From the NCBI GenBank assembly GCA_036365145.1, contig JAEOAD010001413.1:1824501-1888500 (forward strand): a stretch of 64,000 nucleotides of DNA, read 5' to 3'. Shown piece by piece: positions 22,763 to 35,872 of this stretch (position 1 is its first letter; each line of letters opens with the position of its first letter). Source of the DNA: Orientallactaga sibirica (taxonomy: Eukaryota; Chordata; Mammalia; Rodentia; Dipodidae). Below the pieces are notes generated by a model. That model worked only from the letters and a program-made list of their open reading frames with translations. It did no database searches and had not been told where the DNA came from. The position numbers and the translations under genes were made by a program.

Positions 22763-24310
22763 TTTATTACTTATTTGGGAGAGAAAGAGAAAGAACGACT
22801 ATGCCAGGACCTCTTGCCTCTGCAAACAAACTCCAGAAGCATGTGGCACTTTGTGCATCTGGCTGTACATGGGTACTGGGGAATCGAACCCTGGGCCAGC
22901 AGGCTGTGCATGCAAGTGCCTTTAACCACTGAGCCATTTCCCCAGCCCTCTGCCCATAAAAAGGAGATATATATATATGTTTTTTTTTCTTTTTATTTGT
23001 AAGGACAGAGAGAGAGAGAGAAAATGGGCATGCCAGGGCATAGTGCAGCTGCAAATGAACTCCAGATGCATGTGCTACTTTGTGCATCCGGCTTTATGTG
23101 GGTCCTGGGGAATTGAACCCTGGTTGTTAGGCTTTGCAGGCAAGTGCCTTAAACACTGAACCATCTCGCCAGCCCCCCCCCCTTTTTTTGAGTCAGGGTC
23201 TCACTCTAGTCCAAGCTGACTTGGAACTTACTCTACAGCCCAGGATGACCCATCCATATCTGGTTTTTGTTTTGTTTTCTGTTTGTGAGCAGGCTGACCT
23301 CAACTCACGTTACTGTGTGCTGGGACTAAAGGTATGCACCACCCTGACATTTCCACACATGGGTGTGTGTGTGTGTGTGTGTGTGTGTGTATTTGTTTTG
23401 TTTTTGAAGTAGGGTCTCCCTCTAGCCCAGGCTGACCTGGAATTCACTATGTAGTCTCAGGGTGGCCTTGAACTCACAGCGATCCTCCCACCTCTGATTC
23501 CAGAGTGCTGGGATTAACGGTGTGCACCACCACACCCTGCTAAAAAAGTATTTTATTTGGGAAGGGCGTGGTGGCGCATGCTTTTAATCTCAGAACTCGG
23601 GAGGCAGAGGAAGGAGGCCTGCCGTGAGTTCAAGTCCACTCTGAGACAACATAGTGAATTCCAGGTCAGCCTGGGCTAGAGTGAAACTTTCCATCGAAAA
23701 ACCAAAATATATATATATATTTGCAAGGAAGGAGGGAAAATGGGAATGGGCACGCCAGGGTCTGCAGCAGCTGCAAATGAACTCCAGATGAGTGCACCAC
23801 TTTATGTATCTGGCAAGTGCCTTAACCACTGAGCCATCTCTCCAGCCCCGCCTTCCTCACTTGGTCTTTTATACCAATGCTTCACAATGTCGTCTACACT
23901 GGACTGGAGCTTGAGACCCTTCTGCCTCAGCCTCCTGAGTGCTGGGATTATAGGCATGCACCACCACCCGCATCATCGATGCTGGGGTGAGTGTCCAGAG
24001 AGTACACACACAGGGTCAGGTGGACAGAGACCCTTCAGTTCTCAAAGTTGAGACAGGGTCCTACAGTAATATAAGACACCACCCGTTCCCTTTGTCAAAC
24101 CCAATTATCTTTCAGATCCTGGGAGGGTGGATGCATCCTGCCCCAAGGGTGGGGTTCTGAGCTTCCTGAAGGCCCCAACTGTTTCCTTCAGCAGGAACCT
24201 GGGAAAAAGCCTTTGCCTCATCTCCCGGTGTCTTCTAATTCTAGCCTTTCCTGCTGAAGGCATTCCAGGCACGTGTGATGGGCAGGAGTTGTAAGCCCCA
24301 GCACAGTGAC
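20851..24310. repeat. SINE-filled TRIM56 intron
   Basis: B1 plus 20,880-21,010; B1 minus 21,140-21,255; DIP plus 21,366-21,590; DIP minus 21,655-21,868; (AATTT)n 21,880-21,912; B1 minus 21,925-22,047; DIP minus 22,105-22,330; B1 minus 22,335-22,462; DIP minus 22,500-22,722; (CA)n 22,728-22,760; DIP minus 22,765-22,950 and 22,995-23,177; B1 minus 23,185-23,345; (TG)n 23,362-23,390; B1 minus 23,400-23,541; B1 plus 23,562-23,700; DIP minus 23,725-23,850. 23,970-24,310 is single-copy. Confidence 0.75.
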
Positions 24311-24317
24311 AGAGAAA

Positions 24318-24479
24318 TCCCTGATAAAGAGAGTTGGTGGACTCCTAGTATTTCAGGAGGCTGAGGCAGGAGGATTGCTGCAAGTTCGAGCCCAGCCTAA
24401 GGGACACAGTGAGTTCCAGACCAGCCTGGCTACCCAGTGAGTTTTTAGGCCTGCCTCAGCTACAGAATGAGATTGAGTA

Positions 24480-24522
<43 letters not shown>
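24318..24522 (+). repeat. Old B1-like element and (GA)n
   Basis: 24,318-24,482 retains ggaggctgaggcaggaggattgc and ccagcctggctac, a B1/7SL-derived core older than the lineage-specific B1. It is followed by (GA)n to 24,522. Confidence 0.65.
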
Positions 24523-24525
<3 letters not shown>

Positions 24526-24827
24526 AGGAAGAAAGAAAAATAAGTTGGTAGAATTTCCTCTTTCCTGGGTCTGGGAAGGGAGTTCAGAATATGGGGTTCT
24601 TGCTCAGGAAGAACATTTGAACACCTGATGGGAGACTTGGAGGGTGGGGTGGGCAGAGTCTATTCCCTGACCAGTGCTCTAAGGCCTTCCAGAACTCTCT
24701 TTCCCTGTCCGCCCTCCCTTCCTCTTCCTCTCCCAGGTTTTCTCTCTCCCCTCCCCTCCCCCCAGCCGGTCCAGTTCGGCCCTGCCTCCTCTTACCTACC
24801 CCCCAACCCCACCCCAGCACTCCTTAC

Positions 24828-24890
24828 TCAGGCAGAGCTGACCTTGGACCCTCAGCAGTGCAAGGGGCTTCCCCGGGTCTGAACGCCGCC
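24828..24890 (-). other. TRIM56: TRIM56 noncoding first exon (predicted)
   Basis: This GC-rich segment lies just downstream (minus strand) of a TATA-like box at 24,914-24,921. It reads through about seven CGG triplets preceded by two CAG (24,884-24,909) and reaches a donor TGA|GTAAGG, so the exon would end at 24,828. The start near 24,890 is inferred from the usual 25-30 nt TATA-to-start spacing; no transcript data are available. It would splice over about 4.6 kb of SINE-filled intron to the exon ending at 20,203. Confidence 0.55.
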
Positions 24891-24913
24891 GCCGCCGCCG
24901 CCGCTGCTGAGAA

Positions 24914-24945
24914 CATATAAGAGAAACAAAAGTGAAAGCGATTGG
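24914..24945 (-). promoter_or_regulatory. TRIM56 core promoter: CCAAT box, interferon-response-like element, TATA box
   Basis: Reading the minus strand in order: CCAAT (24,941-24,945), a composite IRF/ISRE-like motif TTTCACTTTTGTTTC (24,923-24,937), then a TATA-like TTATATG (24,914-24,920). The IRF motif has two TTTC half sites plus an intervening TTTT, one base off the direct-repeat consensus. It contains AAGTGA on the other strand, the hexamer bound by IRF proteins. TRIM56 is known to be interferon-inducible, which fits. Motif identity is seen directly; function is inferred. Confidence 0.65.
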
Positions 24946-25639
24946 ACTTATGGTGCAACTTCCGTCCCCTGCCCGGGACACCCACTTGCACAGGCTCAGG
25001 CCCCGCCTTCGTCCCCACCCCAGCCTGGAACTTCCCTCCCAGTCTCCCTCTCACCCCAACCCCAAGCCCAGTAGGGCTTGGTCCCCCTTCCAGCTGGAGT
25101 CCACAGCCAGGGTCAGTCATTCTGTAGTGTTCAGCCTCATGGTGTCCAGCCAGTGAATGTGGTCCACAAACAAGACACTGCCCGCGGGGCTGTTTGTACT
25201 TAGGGTCAGGAGGTTTGTTGAGACATGGTGATTCAGCAAGTGGGATGACCAAGTCCTCCCGCCAGCTCTGCGGAGCCAGCCCCATGCCAGCCTGGGTGAA
25301 GCCCTTCAGTGATGGAGTAAGTCTGCCAGCTGCAGGAGCTAGCTGTGGGCACCAGATAAAGAGCTTACTTTGGAGGGGTTGGCACAGGCTTCCTGGAGGA
25401 GGTTTTCTCAGAGGTGAGGGAGCCCGGGGTGAGGGGTGCGTGGGGAAGTTGTGTTCTGAGAATCAGAGGGCAACAAGCTTGTGGAACCAAGGAAAGGAAA
25501 GAGATGATTTGTGCCGGCGGGGGGGGGGGGGGGGGGACATTGTGAGCCATCTCAGGTGAGGTTATAGAGAAGGAACTGATCACGTTGTTGGATAACACAG
25601 ACATATAATTAACCAAAATATACTTAGGATGATTCGACT

Positions 25640-26597
25640 TTATCTTTTTAAAAGATTTTATTTTTATTTATTTATTAGAGACAGGGAGAGAGAAAGAGTG
25701 AGAATGGGAGCGCCAGGGCCTCCAGCCACTGCAAACGAACTCCAGATGCATGTGCCACTTTGTGCATCTGGCTTTACATGGGTACTGGGGAATTGAACCC
25801 AGACCAGCAGGCTTTGAAAGCAAGCACTTTTACCCACCGAGCCATCTCCCCAGCTCATTGTTTAACATTTAATTTATTTTTATTTTTATTTTGGTTTTGG
25901 TTTTTCGAGGTAGGGTTTCACTGTAGCTCAGGTTGACCTGGAATTTGCTATGTAGTCTCAGGGTGGTCTCGAACTCAGGGTGATCCTCCTCCCGAGTGCT
26001 GAGATTAAAGGTGTGCGCCACCACGCCCTGCTGAACATTTCATTTACTAATAAGCGGATGCTGAGCTGGCTCAGTGGGTAAAGTGTTTGTCGTGCAAGCA
26101 TGAGGACCTGAGTTCAGTCCCCAGAACCCATATAGAAAGCCAGGCGTGGGCACGCGCCTATAACCCCAGCACTGAGCGGAGGCAGAGACAGGAGAATTGT
26201 GAGGGCTCACTGGTCAGCCGACTAACGAAAACAGGGAGCCCCAAGTTCAGTGGGAGACTCTGTATTAAGGAAAAAAGATCAAAGAGTGAGAGGGGAGGAG
26301 ATCTGCTGTCTTCCTCTGGATTCCACATGGATCCACATAGGCACACACATCTGTGCACACATACATATATAAACATGCATGCACACACACTGCACATACT
26401 ACTCACACACATACACACCAGAAAAAAAAAAACAAGAAGCAAGCAAGCCACAGCAGTTGAAACGCTTACCTGCACAGCCGAAGGCCCCGGGGTTCGATTC
26501 CCCAGGACCAGAGGTGGCGCATGCGTCTCAAGTTTGTTTGCATGTCTCTCTCTTTTTCTCTACCTGCCTGTTTCTCGCTCGCTCAAATAAATTTTTA

Positions 26598-26636
<39 letters not shown>

Positions 26637-27345
26637 GAGGTAGGGTCTCACTGTAGCCCAGGCTGACCTGGAACTCACTATGTAGTTTCAGGGTGGCCTT
26701 GAACTTATGGCGATCCTCCTACCTCTGCTTCCCAAGTGATGGGATATATACATATATATAAAGCAAGCTAGGACTGGAGAGATGGCTTAGAGGTTAAGAC
26801 GTTTGTCTGTGAAGCCAAAGAACTCAGGTTCAATTCACTAGGACCCATGTAAGCCAGATGCACAAGGGGCACATGCATCTGGAGTTCGTTTGCAGTGGCT
26901 AACAGGCCCTGGCGTGCCCATTCTCTCTCTGCCTCTCTCTTCTCTCTCCCTCTGTTTTCAAATTAAACAAAACAAGCCAGCCAGACTTGGTGGCACATGC
27001 CTGTAATTCTAGCGCTAAGGAGGTTGAGGAGACAGGAGGATCTGGAGTTTGAGGTCATCCTTGGCTACATAGTGAGTTTGAGGCCAGCCTGGCAACATGA
27101 GACTAAGGCACTTATGCTAATGCACCCATTTTCTTTTCAAAAACATTTTGTTTATTTGACAGTGAGAGTGAGAGAGAGTGCTAGGGCCCTCTAGACACTG
27201 CAAAGGAACTCCAGACGCATGTCCCACTATGTGCATCTGGTTTTATGTAGGTACTGGGGAATCAATCCTGTGTCCTTATCCTTAGGTTTAACAGGCAAGT
27301 GCTTTAATCACTAAGAGTCCTCTCTCTCTCTCTCTCTTTCTTTCT

Positions 27346-27391
<46 letters not shown>

Positions 27392-27795
27392 TTTCTCTCT
27401 CTCTCTCTTCCTTCCTTCCTTTCTTTCTCTCTCTCTCTCTTTCTTTTATTTTCTTTTTTGGTTTTTCGAGGTAGGGTCTCACTCTGGCCCAGGCTGACCT
27501 GGAATTCACTATGCAGTCTCAGGGTGGCCTTGAACTCATGACAGTCCTCCTAACTCTGCCTCCCCAGTGCTGGGATTAAAGGCGCGCGCCACTATGCCCG
27601 GCCTTTCTTCCTTCCTTCTTTCCTTCCTTCTTTCCTTCCTTCCTGCCTTCCTTAAATATTTTATTTGGAGCCAGGTGTGGTAACACACACCTTTAATCCC
27701 AGCACTCAGGAGGCAGAGGTAGGAGGATCGTCGTGAGTTCAAGGCCACCCTGACACTGCATAGTGAATTCTAGATCAGCCTGGGCATCAAACTTG
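25640..27795. repeat. Intergenic SINE cluster
   Basis: DIP minus 25,650-25,857; B1 minus 25,900-26,033; B4-type plus 26,050-26,400; DIP plus 26,455-26,592; (TA)n 26,596-26,621; B1 minus 26,622-26,748; DIP plus 26,768-26,965; B1 plus 26,978-27,115; DIP minus 27,140-27,315; (CTTT)n and (CT)n 27,320-27,455; B1 minus 27,456-27,600; (CCTT)n 27,603-27,650; B1 plus 27,667-27,785. Confidence 0.75.
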
Positions 27796-28384
27796 GATTA
27801 TTAGGCACTGCAGGCAGGCACTTTAACCGCTGAGCCCCACACACCCATTTCTGTACATCAACAAATGTATGGGAAAGAGGAAAAACGAAAGAATAGAGAA
27901 AACCTTTCAGAATGAGGTAGAAGCGAATGGCAGATTTCTCACTGAGAATGTATTCTTGGACTATGGACACGACAGAGTTCTGGACTAAAGGACCAGGATG
28001 TCTCTTTCGTAAGTTCTTCCTGCTCCAGGAGCACAGCATTGCCTCCTTGCCCTTCGGTTCCAACTGTACCATGGGTCTGTTTCATCGATCTAGCCCATCA
28101 GATTGAAACCTGCTTGATAAACCTGCCCTTCCAAACCCGGCTTTGCTCCGTGCACTGGGTGGAGAATGCCTCTCAGTCTCTCTCACGTCCTGTGCACTTT
28201 AGCTATTTCCTCCACCACCTTCTCCTCTGGGATTCCCCTTTGCTCCTGAGTTGTTCTTGACTTTGCCCTGGGGGTTTCTGGGTTCTCTTCTTTTCTCTTC
28301 TTTCCTTTCCTTTCCTTTCCTTTTTTCCTTTCCTTTCCTTTCCTTTCCTTTCCTTTCCTTTCCTTTTTCCTTTCCTTTTTTTTT
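27796..28384. other. Single-copy island then (CCTTT)n microsatellite
   Basis: 27,796-28,262 has no recognised repeat, exon or protein similarity. A 100-codon minus-strand frame (27,770-28,072) overlaps a SINE at one end and looks fortuitous. (CCTTT)n fills 28,285-28,384. Confidence 0.5.
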
Positions 28385-28606
28385 GGGGGGAGAGAGAGAG
28401 AATGGGCACGTCAGCAGTGTCTCAGCTGCTGTGAACGAAATCCAGATGTGCGCGCCCCCTTGTGGTCAAGTGCGGCATTGCGCCCTTGCGTCACTTTGCA
28501 TCTGGCTAAACGTGGGACCTGGAGATTGGAACCGCTGGAGATTGGAACCAGCGTTCTTAGGCTTAGGAGGCAGGCGCCTTAACCACTAAGCCATCTCTCC
28601 AGCCCC
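28385..28606 (-). repeat. Long DIP SINE with CTCF-like core
   Basis: Minus-strand copy. CCACAAGGGGGCGC at 28,452-28,465, duplicated B-box at about 28,522-28,550. Confidence 0.85.
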
Positions 28607-31600
28607 TGGATAATTTTTATTGGTCTTTAATTTCATTGACTCTTTTTTCTGCCATCTCTCATTTGCTATTGCTCTCTTCTGATTTCTTCGTATCAATTAG
28701 TTTTTCTTTTATTTAAAAATATTTTTATTTTATTTATTTGCTTGTTTGCCAGGGTTGGCATGGTGACTATGGGTGTGCCAGGGCCTCCTCCTGCTGCAAA
28801 CAACCTTCCAGATGCATGTGCCATTTTGTGCATCTGGATTTACGTGGGTACTGGGGAATTAAAATTGAACCTGGGATAGCAAGCTTTGCAAGCAAGTGCC
28901 TTTAACTGCTGAGCCATCTCCCCAGCCCATAGGTTAGTTTCTAATACTGTTTTTTTCCTCTGCTAATGGGGCACAATGTCCTACTTCTGTGCATGTCATG
29001 TGATACCTACTATTGAGTTGATTCTATTGTTTTCTTTTTCTTTTTTGAGGTAGAGTCTTTCACAATGTAGCCTATTCCTGGCCTCAAAGTCAGTCTCCCT
29101 ACCTCAGCTTTCTGAGTACTGGGATTACAGATGTGTGCCACTATGCCCAGCTTTCATTTTATTTGTTTATTTATTTTGTTTTTTTGAGGCAGGGTCTCGC
29201 TCTAGCACAAGCTGACCTGCAATTCACTATGTAGTCTCAGGGTGGCCTCAAACTCATGGTGATCCTCCTACCTCTGCCTCCTGAGTGCTTAAGAGCTTGT
29301 GCCACCACATCTGGCCCTGTTCTTTGTTTTACTTTTTATTTATTTATTTATTTGAGACAGAGAAAGGGAGGGAGAGAGAGAGAGAAAGAGAATGGGCGTG
29401 CCAGGGTCTCTAGCCACTGCAAATGAACTCCAGATGCATGTGCCACCATGTGCACTTGGCTTACATGGGTAGTGGGGAATCGAGCCTCGAACTGGGGTCC
29501 TTAGACATCACAAGCAAGTGCTTAACCACTAAGTCATCTCTCCAGCCTGGCCCTTTTTTTTTTTTTATCAAATTAATTAATTTATTTGATAGAGAGAATA
29601 TGAATGAATTAATGAATGAATGGGCACATCAGGGCCTCCTATCTCTGCAAACAAACTCCATATGTATGCACCACTTCGTGCATCTGGCTTTATGTAGGTA
29701 CTGAGGACTTGAACCCAGGCCATCGGGCTTTGCAAGCAAGCACCTTTAACCGTGGACTCAACTCTCCAGCTCCTGGCTGTTTTTTTTTTTTTGTTGTTTT
29801 TTTAAATTTTATTATTTTTTATTTATTTTTGGAGAGAGAGACAGAGAGAGATAGAGAAGGAGAGGGAGACAGAAATGGGCGTGCCAGCAGTCTCAGCTGC
29901 TGTGAACGAAATCCAGATGTGTGCGCCCCCTTGTGGGCAAGTGCGACATTGTGCCCTTGCCTCACTTTGCATCTGGCTAAACGTGGGACCTGGAGATTGG
30001 AACCGCTGGACATTGGAACCAGCATTCTTAGGCTTAGCAGGCAGGCGCCTTAGCCGCTAAGCCATCTCTCCAGCCCCTGGCTGTTTCTTTAAAAATATTT
30101 TATTTATTTATTTGAGAGAGAAATAGGCAGAGAGAGAAAGAGAGAGAGAGAGAGAGAATGGGCACGCCAGGGCCTCCAGCCACTGCAAACGAACTCCAGA
30201 TGCATGCTCCCTCTTGTGCATGTGGCTTATGTGGGTCCTGAAGAGTCGAACGGGGATCTTTTGACTTTGCAGGCAAATGCCTTAACCACTAAGCCGTGTC
30301 TCCAGCCCCCAGCTATTGTTTTTGACATGACTTCAACTATCTCTTTTGTCTCCCTGGTTGTATGTGACCACTGATGTCTCTGGTTGTGTGCTAGGTATGT
30401 ATGTGCACATTGTGTATGTTTGGGTGTGTGTGCATCTTTGCGTGTGCATGCAAAGGGCAGGGGTTGCCATTGGGCACCTTCCCCCATTGCTCTACTTTAT
30501 GTGCTCGCCAGGGTCTCTCCCTTGCGCCCAGAGCACCATGATTGAGTGAGTCCAGCTAGCCAGCTTGCCCCAGGGGTCCCTGTCTCTGTGTTCCGTGTGC
30601 AGAGGTTAGAGGTGGGCTGCTACACCTGCCCTGCATTTATCTGGGTGCTGGGATCTGAATGCTGGTCCTCACACTTACAAGGAATACAGTGAACCATCTC
30701 CCTAGTGCCGTGTCTCTTGTGTGTGTGTGTGTATGTGTGTGTGTGGGGGGGTACATGCATGTAGAATCCAGAGGTCAATGTCAGATGTCTTCCTCAATCA
30801 CTCTCCACCGTATGTGTGTATGTATGTATGTGTTGTGTGGTGTATGTATGTATGTGTGTGTATGTATGTATGTTTGTGTTGTGTGGTCTCTGTATGTGTA
30901 TGTACCCATATAAGCTCTCCCTGCACTCAGCTGTAATGGTCAGAGGGAAACATCATGGCTTTTGTTGCTGTTTGTTTGGTTTTCCAAGGTAGAGTCTCGC
31001 ACTAGGCTGACCTGGAATTCATTCTGTAGTCTCAGGGTGGCCTTGAACTCTCGCCAATCCCCTTTTCTCTGCCTCCTGAGTGCTGGGATTAAAGGCGTGC
31101 GCCACCACGTCCGCCCAGCGCCATCCTAGCTTTTTACTCAAGCCAGAGTAGCCTCTTACTGTTTCTTTTTCAAGGTAGGGTCTTATTCTAGCTCAGGCTG
31201 ACCTGGAATTCACTGTGTGGCCTCGAACTCACAGCGATCCTCCTACCGCTGCCTCCTGTGTGCTGGGCTTAAAGGTGTGCACCACCACGCCTGGCTGGGT
31301 TTTTTTAAATGATTTATTTTTATTTATTCATTTATTTATTAGAGACAGAGAGGGAGAGAGACTGAGAATGGGCGCTCCAGGGCCTCTAGCCACTGCAAAC
31401 GAACTCCAGACGCATGCGCCACTGTGTGCATCTGGCTTACGTGGGACCTGGAGAATCAAACCTGGGTCCTTAGGTTTTGCAGGCAAGTTCCTTAACCGCT
31501 AAGCCATCTCTCCAACCATTGTTTTTTCTTTCCTACGTCTCGGTGGCTCTGTAGTCTCACCCCTGCACACTGGGGTTATATGCATATGTGGCCACAACCA

Positions 31601-33340
31601 GTTGTTGACGTGGGTCCTGGGGACTGAGCTCTGTCCCTTTAGGGCCTCACACTTGCATAGGATGTGCTCTTAACTACGGGGCCGTCTCTCCAGTGCTACC
31701 TGATTTTTTTTTTTTTTTTTTTTGTTTGTTTCTCTAGGTTGGGTCTCACTCTAGTCCAGGCTGGCCTGGAATTCCCTATGTAATTGCAGGGTGGCCTTGA
31801 ACTCACGGCGATCCTCCTACCTCTGCCTCCCAAGTGCCACGCCGGGATTAAAGGCATGTGCCACCACGCCCGGCTACCTGATTTATTGAGACAAGATTCC
31901 TCACTGAAAATCGCTCACAGATTCAGCTCGGCTAAGTGGCCAGTGAGCCTTAGGGACTGTCTTGTCTCCACAACCTCAGCCCTGGGGTTACAGGTAGGTT
32001 ACCAGATTCTTGTGTGGGTGCTGGGGATTCAAACTCAGGTCCTCCTACCTGCACAGCAGGCACTTTACCCACTGAGCCCATCTCCCCAGCCTGTGTTTCT
32101 TTTATTAGTTTTCTTTTTCGGTCTGACTCTGATATCTCCCCTGTGCCTATGTAGCTCAGGTGTTAGTTAATAATTGGGTTGTAGTCAATTACCTGGTGTC
32201 CCCTAAGACTCCCATCCTCTGCCAGGCCACCCTTGTGTGGACTGAAGAGCATATAGAGAACTCAGCTAACATCCTTCAGTTTTCTTTTTCTTCCTTCCTC
32301 CCCCTTCCTTCCTTCTTTATTTCCTTCCTTCCTTCCTTCCTTCCTTCCTTCCTCCTTCTTCAAGTGCTTTCTTTCTCTTTTTGGTTTTTCAAGGAAGGGT
32401 TTCACTCTAGCTCAGGCTGATCTGGAATTTACTCTGTAGTCTCAGGGTGGCCTTGAACTCACAGTGATCCTCCTACCTCTGCCTCCTGAGTGCTGGGATT
32501 AAAGGAGTGCACCACCACGCCAGGCTTTTTCTTTCTTTCTTTTTAAAATTTTTTTAGAGACAGCAAGAGAGCAACAGAGAGAGAGAGAGAGAGAGAGAGA
32601 GGCGCACTAGGCCTCAGCCACTGCAGTTGAACTCCAGACGCTTGCTCCACCTAGTGGGCATGTGTGACCTTGTGCTTTCCTCACCTTTGTGCATCTGACC
32701 AATGAGGGATCTGGAGAGTAGAACATGGGTCCTTAGGCTTCACAGGAAGAGCCTTAACTGCTAGGCCATCTCTCCAGCCCGTTTTTTTTTTTTTTTTTTT
32801 TTTTTTTTGCTTGCTTTTATTTTCATTTATTTAAGAGCAACAGGCTGACAGAGAAAGAGGCAGAGAGAGAGAGAGAGAGAATGGGCACACCAGGGCCTCC
32901 AGCCACTGCAAGCGAACTCCAGATGCATGCGCCACCTTGTGCATCTGGCTTACATGGGTCCTGGGGAATCGAGCCTTGTACTGGGGTCCTTAGGCTTCAC
33001 AGGCAAGTGCTTAACTACTAAGCCCTCTCTCCAGCCCCCTTTTAAGGTAGGGTCTCGTTCTAGCCCAAGCCAGTCTGGAATTCACTATCAATCTCAGGCT
33101 GGCATCAAACTCACAGCGATCCTTCTACCTCAGCCTCTCAAGTGCTGGAATTAAAGGCATGTGCTACCATGCCTGGCACACTTTTGATTTTTTTTTTTCA
33201 AGGTAGGATCTCACTCTAGCCCAGTCTGACCTAGAATTCACTATGTAGTCTCAGGGTGACCTCAAACTCATGGCAATTCTGTTACCTCTGCCTCTCGAGT
33301 GCTGGGATTAAAGCGTGCGGCCCCACTCACTGCTCTTTTA
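28607..33340. repeat. Intergenic SINE cluster
   Basis: DIP minus 28,728-28,928; B1 minus 29,040-29,150 and 29,183-29,315; DIP minus 29,330-29,549 and 29,575-29,774; long DIP minus 29,825-30,076 (CTCF-like core 29,923-29,936, flanked by cctggctgttt); DIP minus 30,095-30,308; B4-type minus fragments 30,380-30,945 with a TG repeat; B1 minus 30,972-31,115 and 31,165-31,297; DIP minus 31,312-31,517; B4-type minus 31,530-32,090 split by a B1 (31,720-31,875; ctacctgatt on both sides); (CCTT)n 32,290-32,362; B1 minus 32,378-32,525; DIP minus 32,548-32,780 and 32,815-33,038; B1 minus 33,040-33,178 and 33,195-33,333. Confidence 0.75.
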
Positions 33341-33427
33341 CTTTCTATTGATTTCCTTGGCACATGCAGACCTAACAGGGTGCTTAGGAATATTGCATTC
33401 CAAACACACATTAATAAAAAACTATTG

Positions 33428-34112
33428 GGGGCTGGAGAGTTGGCTTAGCAGTTAAGGCGCCTGCCTGCCAAGCCTAAGAACACCCGCTCGATTCGCCAGG
33501 TCCCATGTTTAGCCAGATGCAAGTGATGCAAGTGCTCAATGCTGAGCTTGTCCACAAGGGGGCGCACGCACCTAGAGTTCCTTCACTGTGGCTGAAGGGC
33601 CACTGATGTGTCCATTCTCTCTCTCTGCCTCTTCCTCTCTCTGTTTCTCTGTCTCTCTCTCAAAAAAACACACAAACACACAAACAAAACAACTATTGGG
33701 CCAAGCGTGGTGGCCCATGCCTTTAATCCCAGCACTTGGGAGGCAGAGGTAAGAGGATCACCATGAGTTCGAGGCCACCCTGAGACTACATAGTAAATTC
33801 CAGGTCAGCCTGAGCTAGAGTGAGACCCTGCCTCAAAAACCAACCAACCAGCCAACCAAACAAACAAACAAAAGAAAAAAATTATTGGGCTGGAGAAATG
33901 GCTTAGCAGTTAAGGTGTCTGCCTGCAAAGCCTAAGAATGTTTGTTCAAATCTCCAGGTCCCACGTTTAGCCAGATGCAAAAAGTGACACAAGGGCGCAA
34001 TGCTGCACTTGCCCACAAGGGGGCGCACCCATCTAGAGTTCATTCACAGTAGCTGAGCGCCCATTCTCTCTCTATATCTAGCTCTCTCTCTCTCTCTATC
34101 TCTCTCAAATAA
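33428..34112 (+). repeat. Long DIP, B1, long DIP in series
   Basis: Long DIP 33,428-33,664 (CCACAAGGGGGCGC at 33,552-33,565), B1 33,700-33,845, and long DIP 33,889-34,112 (core at 34,013-34,026). Both DIP copies have a single B-box. Confidence 0.85.
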
Positions 34113-35833
34113 TAATAATTTTTTTAAAGTACCGTTGCATTCTGGATTATGCTGAAAAAATAGTTTAGAATGAAATGAACTCATAATGTTCATTGAATAT
34201 CACAACTGGGGCTGGGGAGAAGGTTTGCCAGGTGAGAGCACTTACCACAAGCAAGAGGGCCTTGGGTGCCCGAGTGTGAAACAGCTGCATGTGACCATGC
34301 ATGGCTGTGAACCCAGTCCCGTGGGAAGTGGATACAGGAATATCACTGCGGCTTTGTGAAAATTGCAGCTCTTTTTTTTTTTTAAAAAAAAAAACTTTAT
34401 TATTTATTTCTTTGTTTATTTGTGTGTGAGTGTGTGAGAAAGAAAGGGGGGCAGATAGAGAGAATGGGTGCACCAGGGCCTCTAGCCACTGCAAATGAAC
34501 TCCAGACACATGTATCACCTTGTGCAGCTGGCTTATGTAGGTACTCAGGAATCGAACCTGAGTCCTTAGGCTTTACAAGTGAGTGCTTTAACCTTTAATC
34601 CATCTCTCCAGCCCTGTGGATTTTTATTTAGTTAGTTTTTTGAGGTAGGGTCTCACTGTAGCCCAGGCTGACCTAAAATTCACTATGTAGTCTCAGGGTG
34701 GCCTTGAACTCACAGTGATCTTCCTGCCTCTGCCTCCTGAGTGCTGGGATTAAAGGCATGCGCCACCACACCTGGATCCTGCAGCTTTTTTTTTTCAAAA
34801 ATTTTTTGTTTATTTTTTATTTATTTACTTAAGAGCGATAGACAGAATACAGACACAGAGAGAAAGATGCAGATAGATAGAGAGAATGGGTACACCAGGA
34901 CCTCCAGCCACTGCAAAAGAACTCCAGATGCATGCACCACCTTGTACATCTGATTTACATGGGTCCTGGGGAATTGAGCCTCGAACCAGGGTCCTTAGGC
35001 TTCACAGGCAAGCGCTTAACCACTAAGCCATCTCTCCAGGCCTTCCTGCAGCTTAAAAAAAAATTTTTTTTTTTAATTTCTTTACAAGCAGAGAAAGACT
35101 AGAGAAAAAGAAGACAGAGAGAGAGAGGAGGGGTGAGGGAGAGGAGAGAGAGGGAGAGTGAATGGGCACACCAGGGCCTTCAGCTACAGATGCATGCACC
35201 ACTGTGCATCTGGCTTTACATGGTTATTGGGAACTCAAACTCAGGTCATTAGGTTTTGTAGATAAGTGTGTTTTTATTTTTTTGGGTTTTTTTTGTTTTG
35301 TTTTGTTTTGTTTTTTTTAGATAAGTGGGTTTTCAGTCTTTGACCTGGTTTTGTAGTCTCAGGGTGGCCTCGGGTTTCACCTCTGCCTCCTGAGTGCTGG
35401 GATTCCAGGCGTGGCTATTTTTTGGTTTTTTGAGGTAGGGTTTCACTCTAGTCCAGGCTGACCTGGAATTCACTATGTAGTCTCAGGGTGGCCTCGAACT
35501 CACAGAGATCCTCCTACCTCTGCCTCCTGAGTACTGGGATTAAAAAGCATGCACCACTACGCCTGGCAAAATAAGTGTTTTAACTACTGAGACACCTTTC
35601 CAGCACCCACTTTTTGAGGCTGGCCTTGAACTCACAGTGATCCTTCTACCTCCACCTCCCCCAGTTGCTGGGATTAAAGACATGCGCCACCACGCCCAGC
35701 TGAAAACCAAAGCTCTGAAGGAGACTCTGTCTCAAGGAAGTATGGATGGATGATAGTGGAAGAAACACACCCAGCATTCTCCTTTGGCCTCACCATGTGT
35801 TCGAGCACATCCAGACATACATGTGCGTACACT

Positions 35834-35872
<39 letters not shown>

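Larger units (their letters stand above)
24540..25640. other. Single-copy 5' flank of TRIM56
   Basis: There is no clear SINE here. The sequence is C/G-rich with several pyrimidine runs at 24,700-25,060 around the promoter. An 18-base G run sits at 25,519-25,536, about 630 bases upstream of the predicted start. No additional coding exon could be supported on either strand. Confidence 0.5.
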
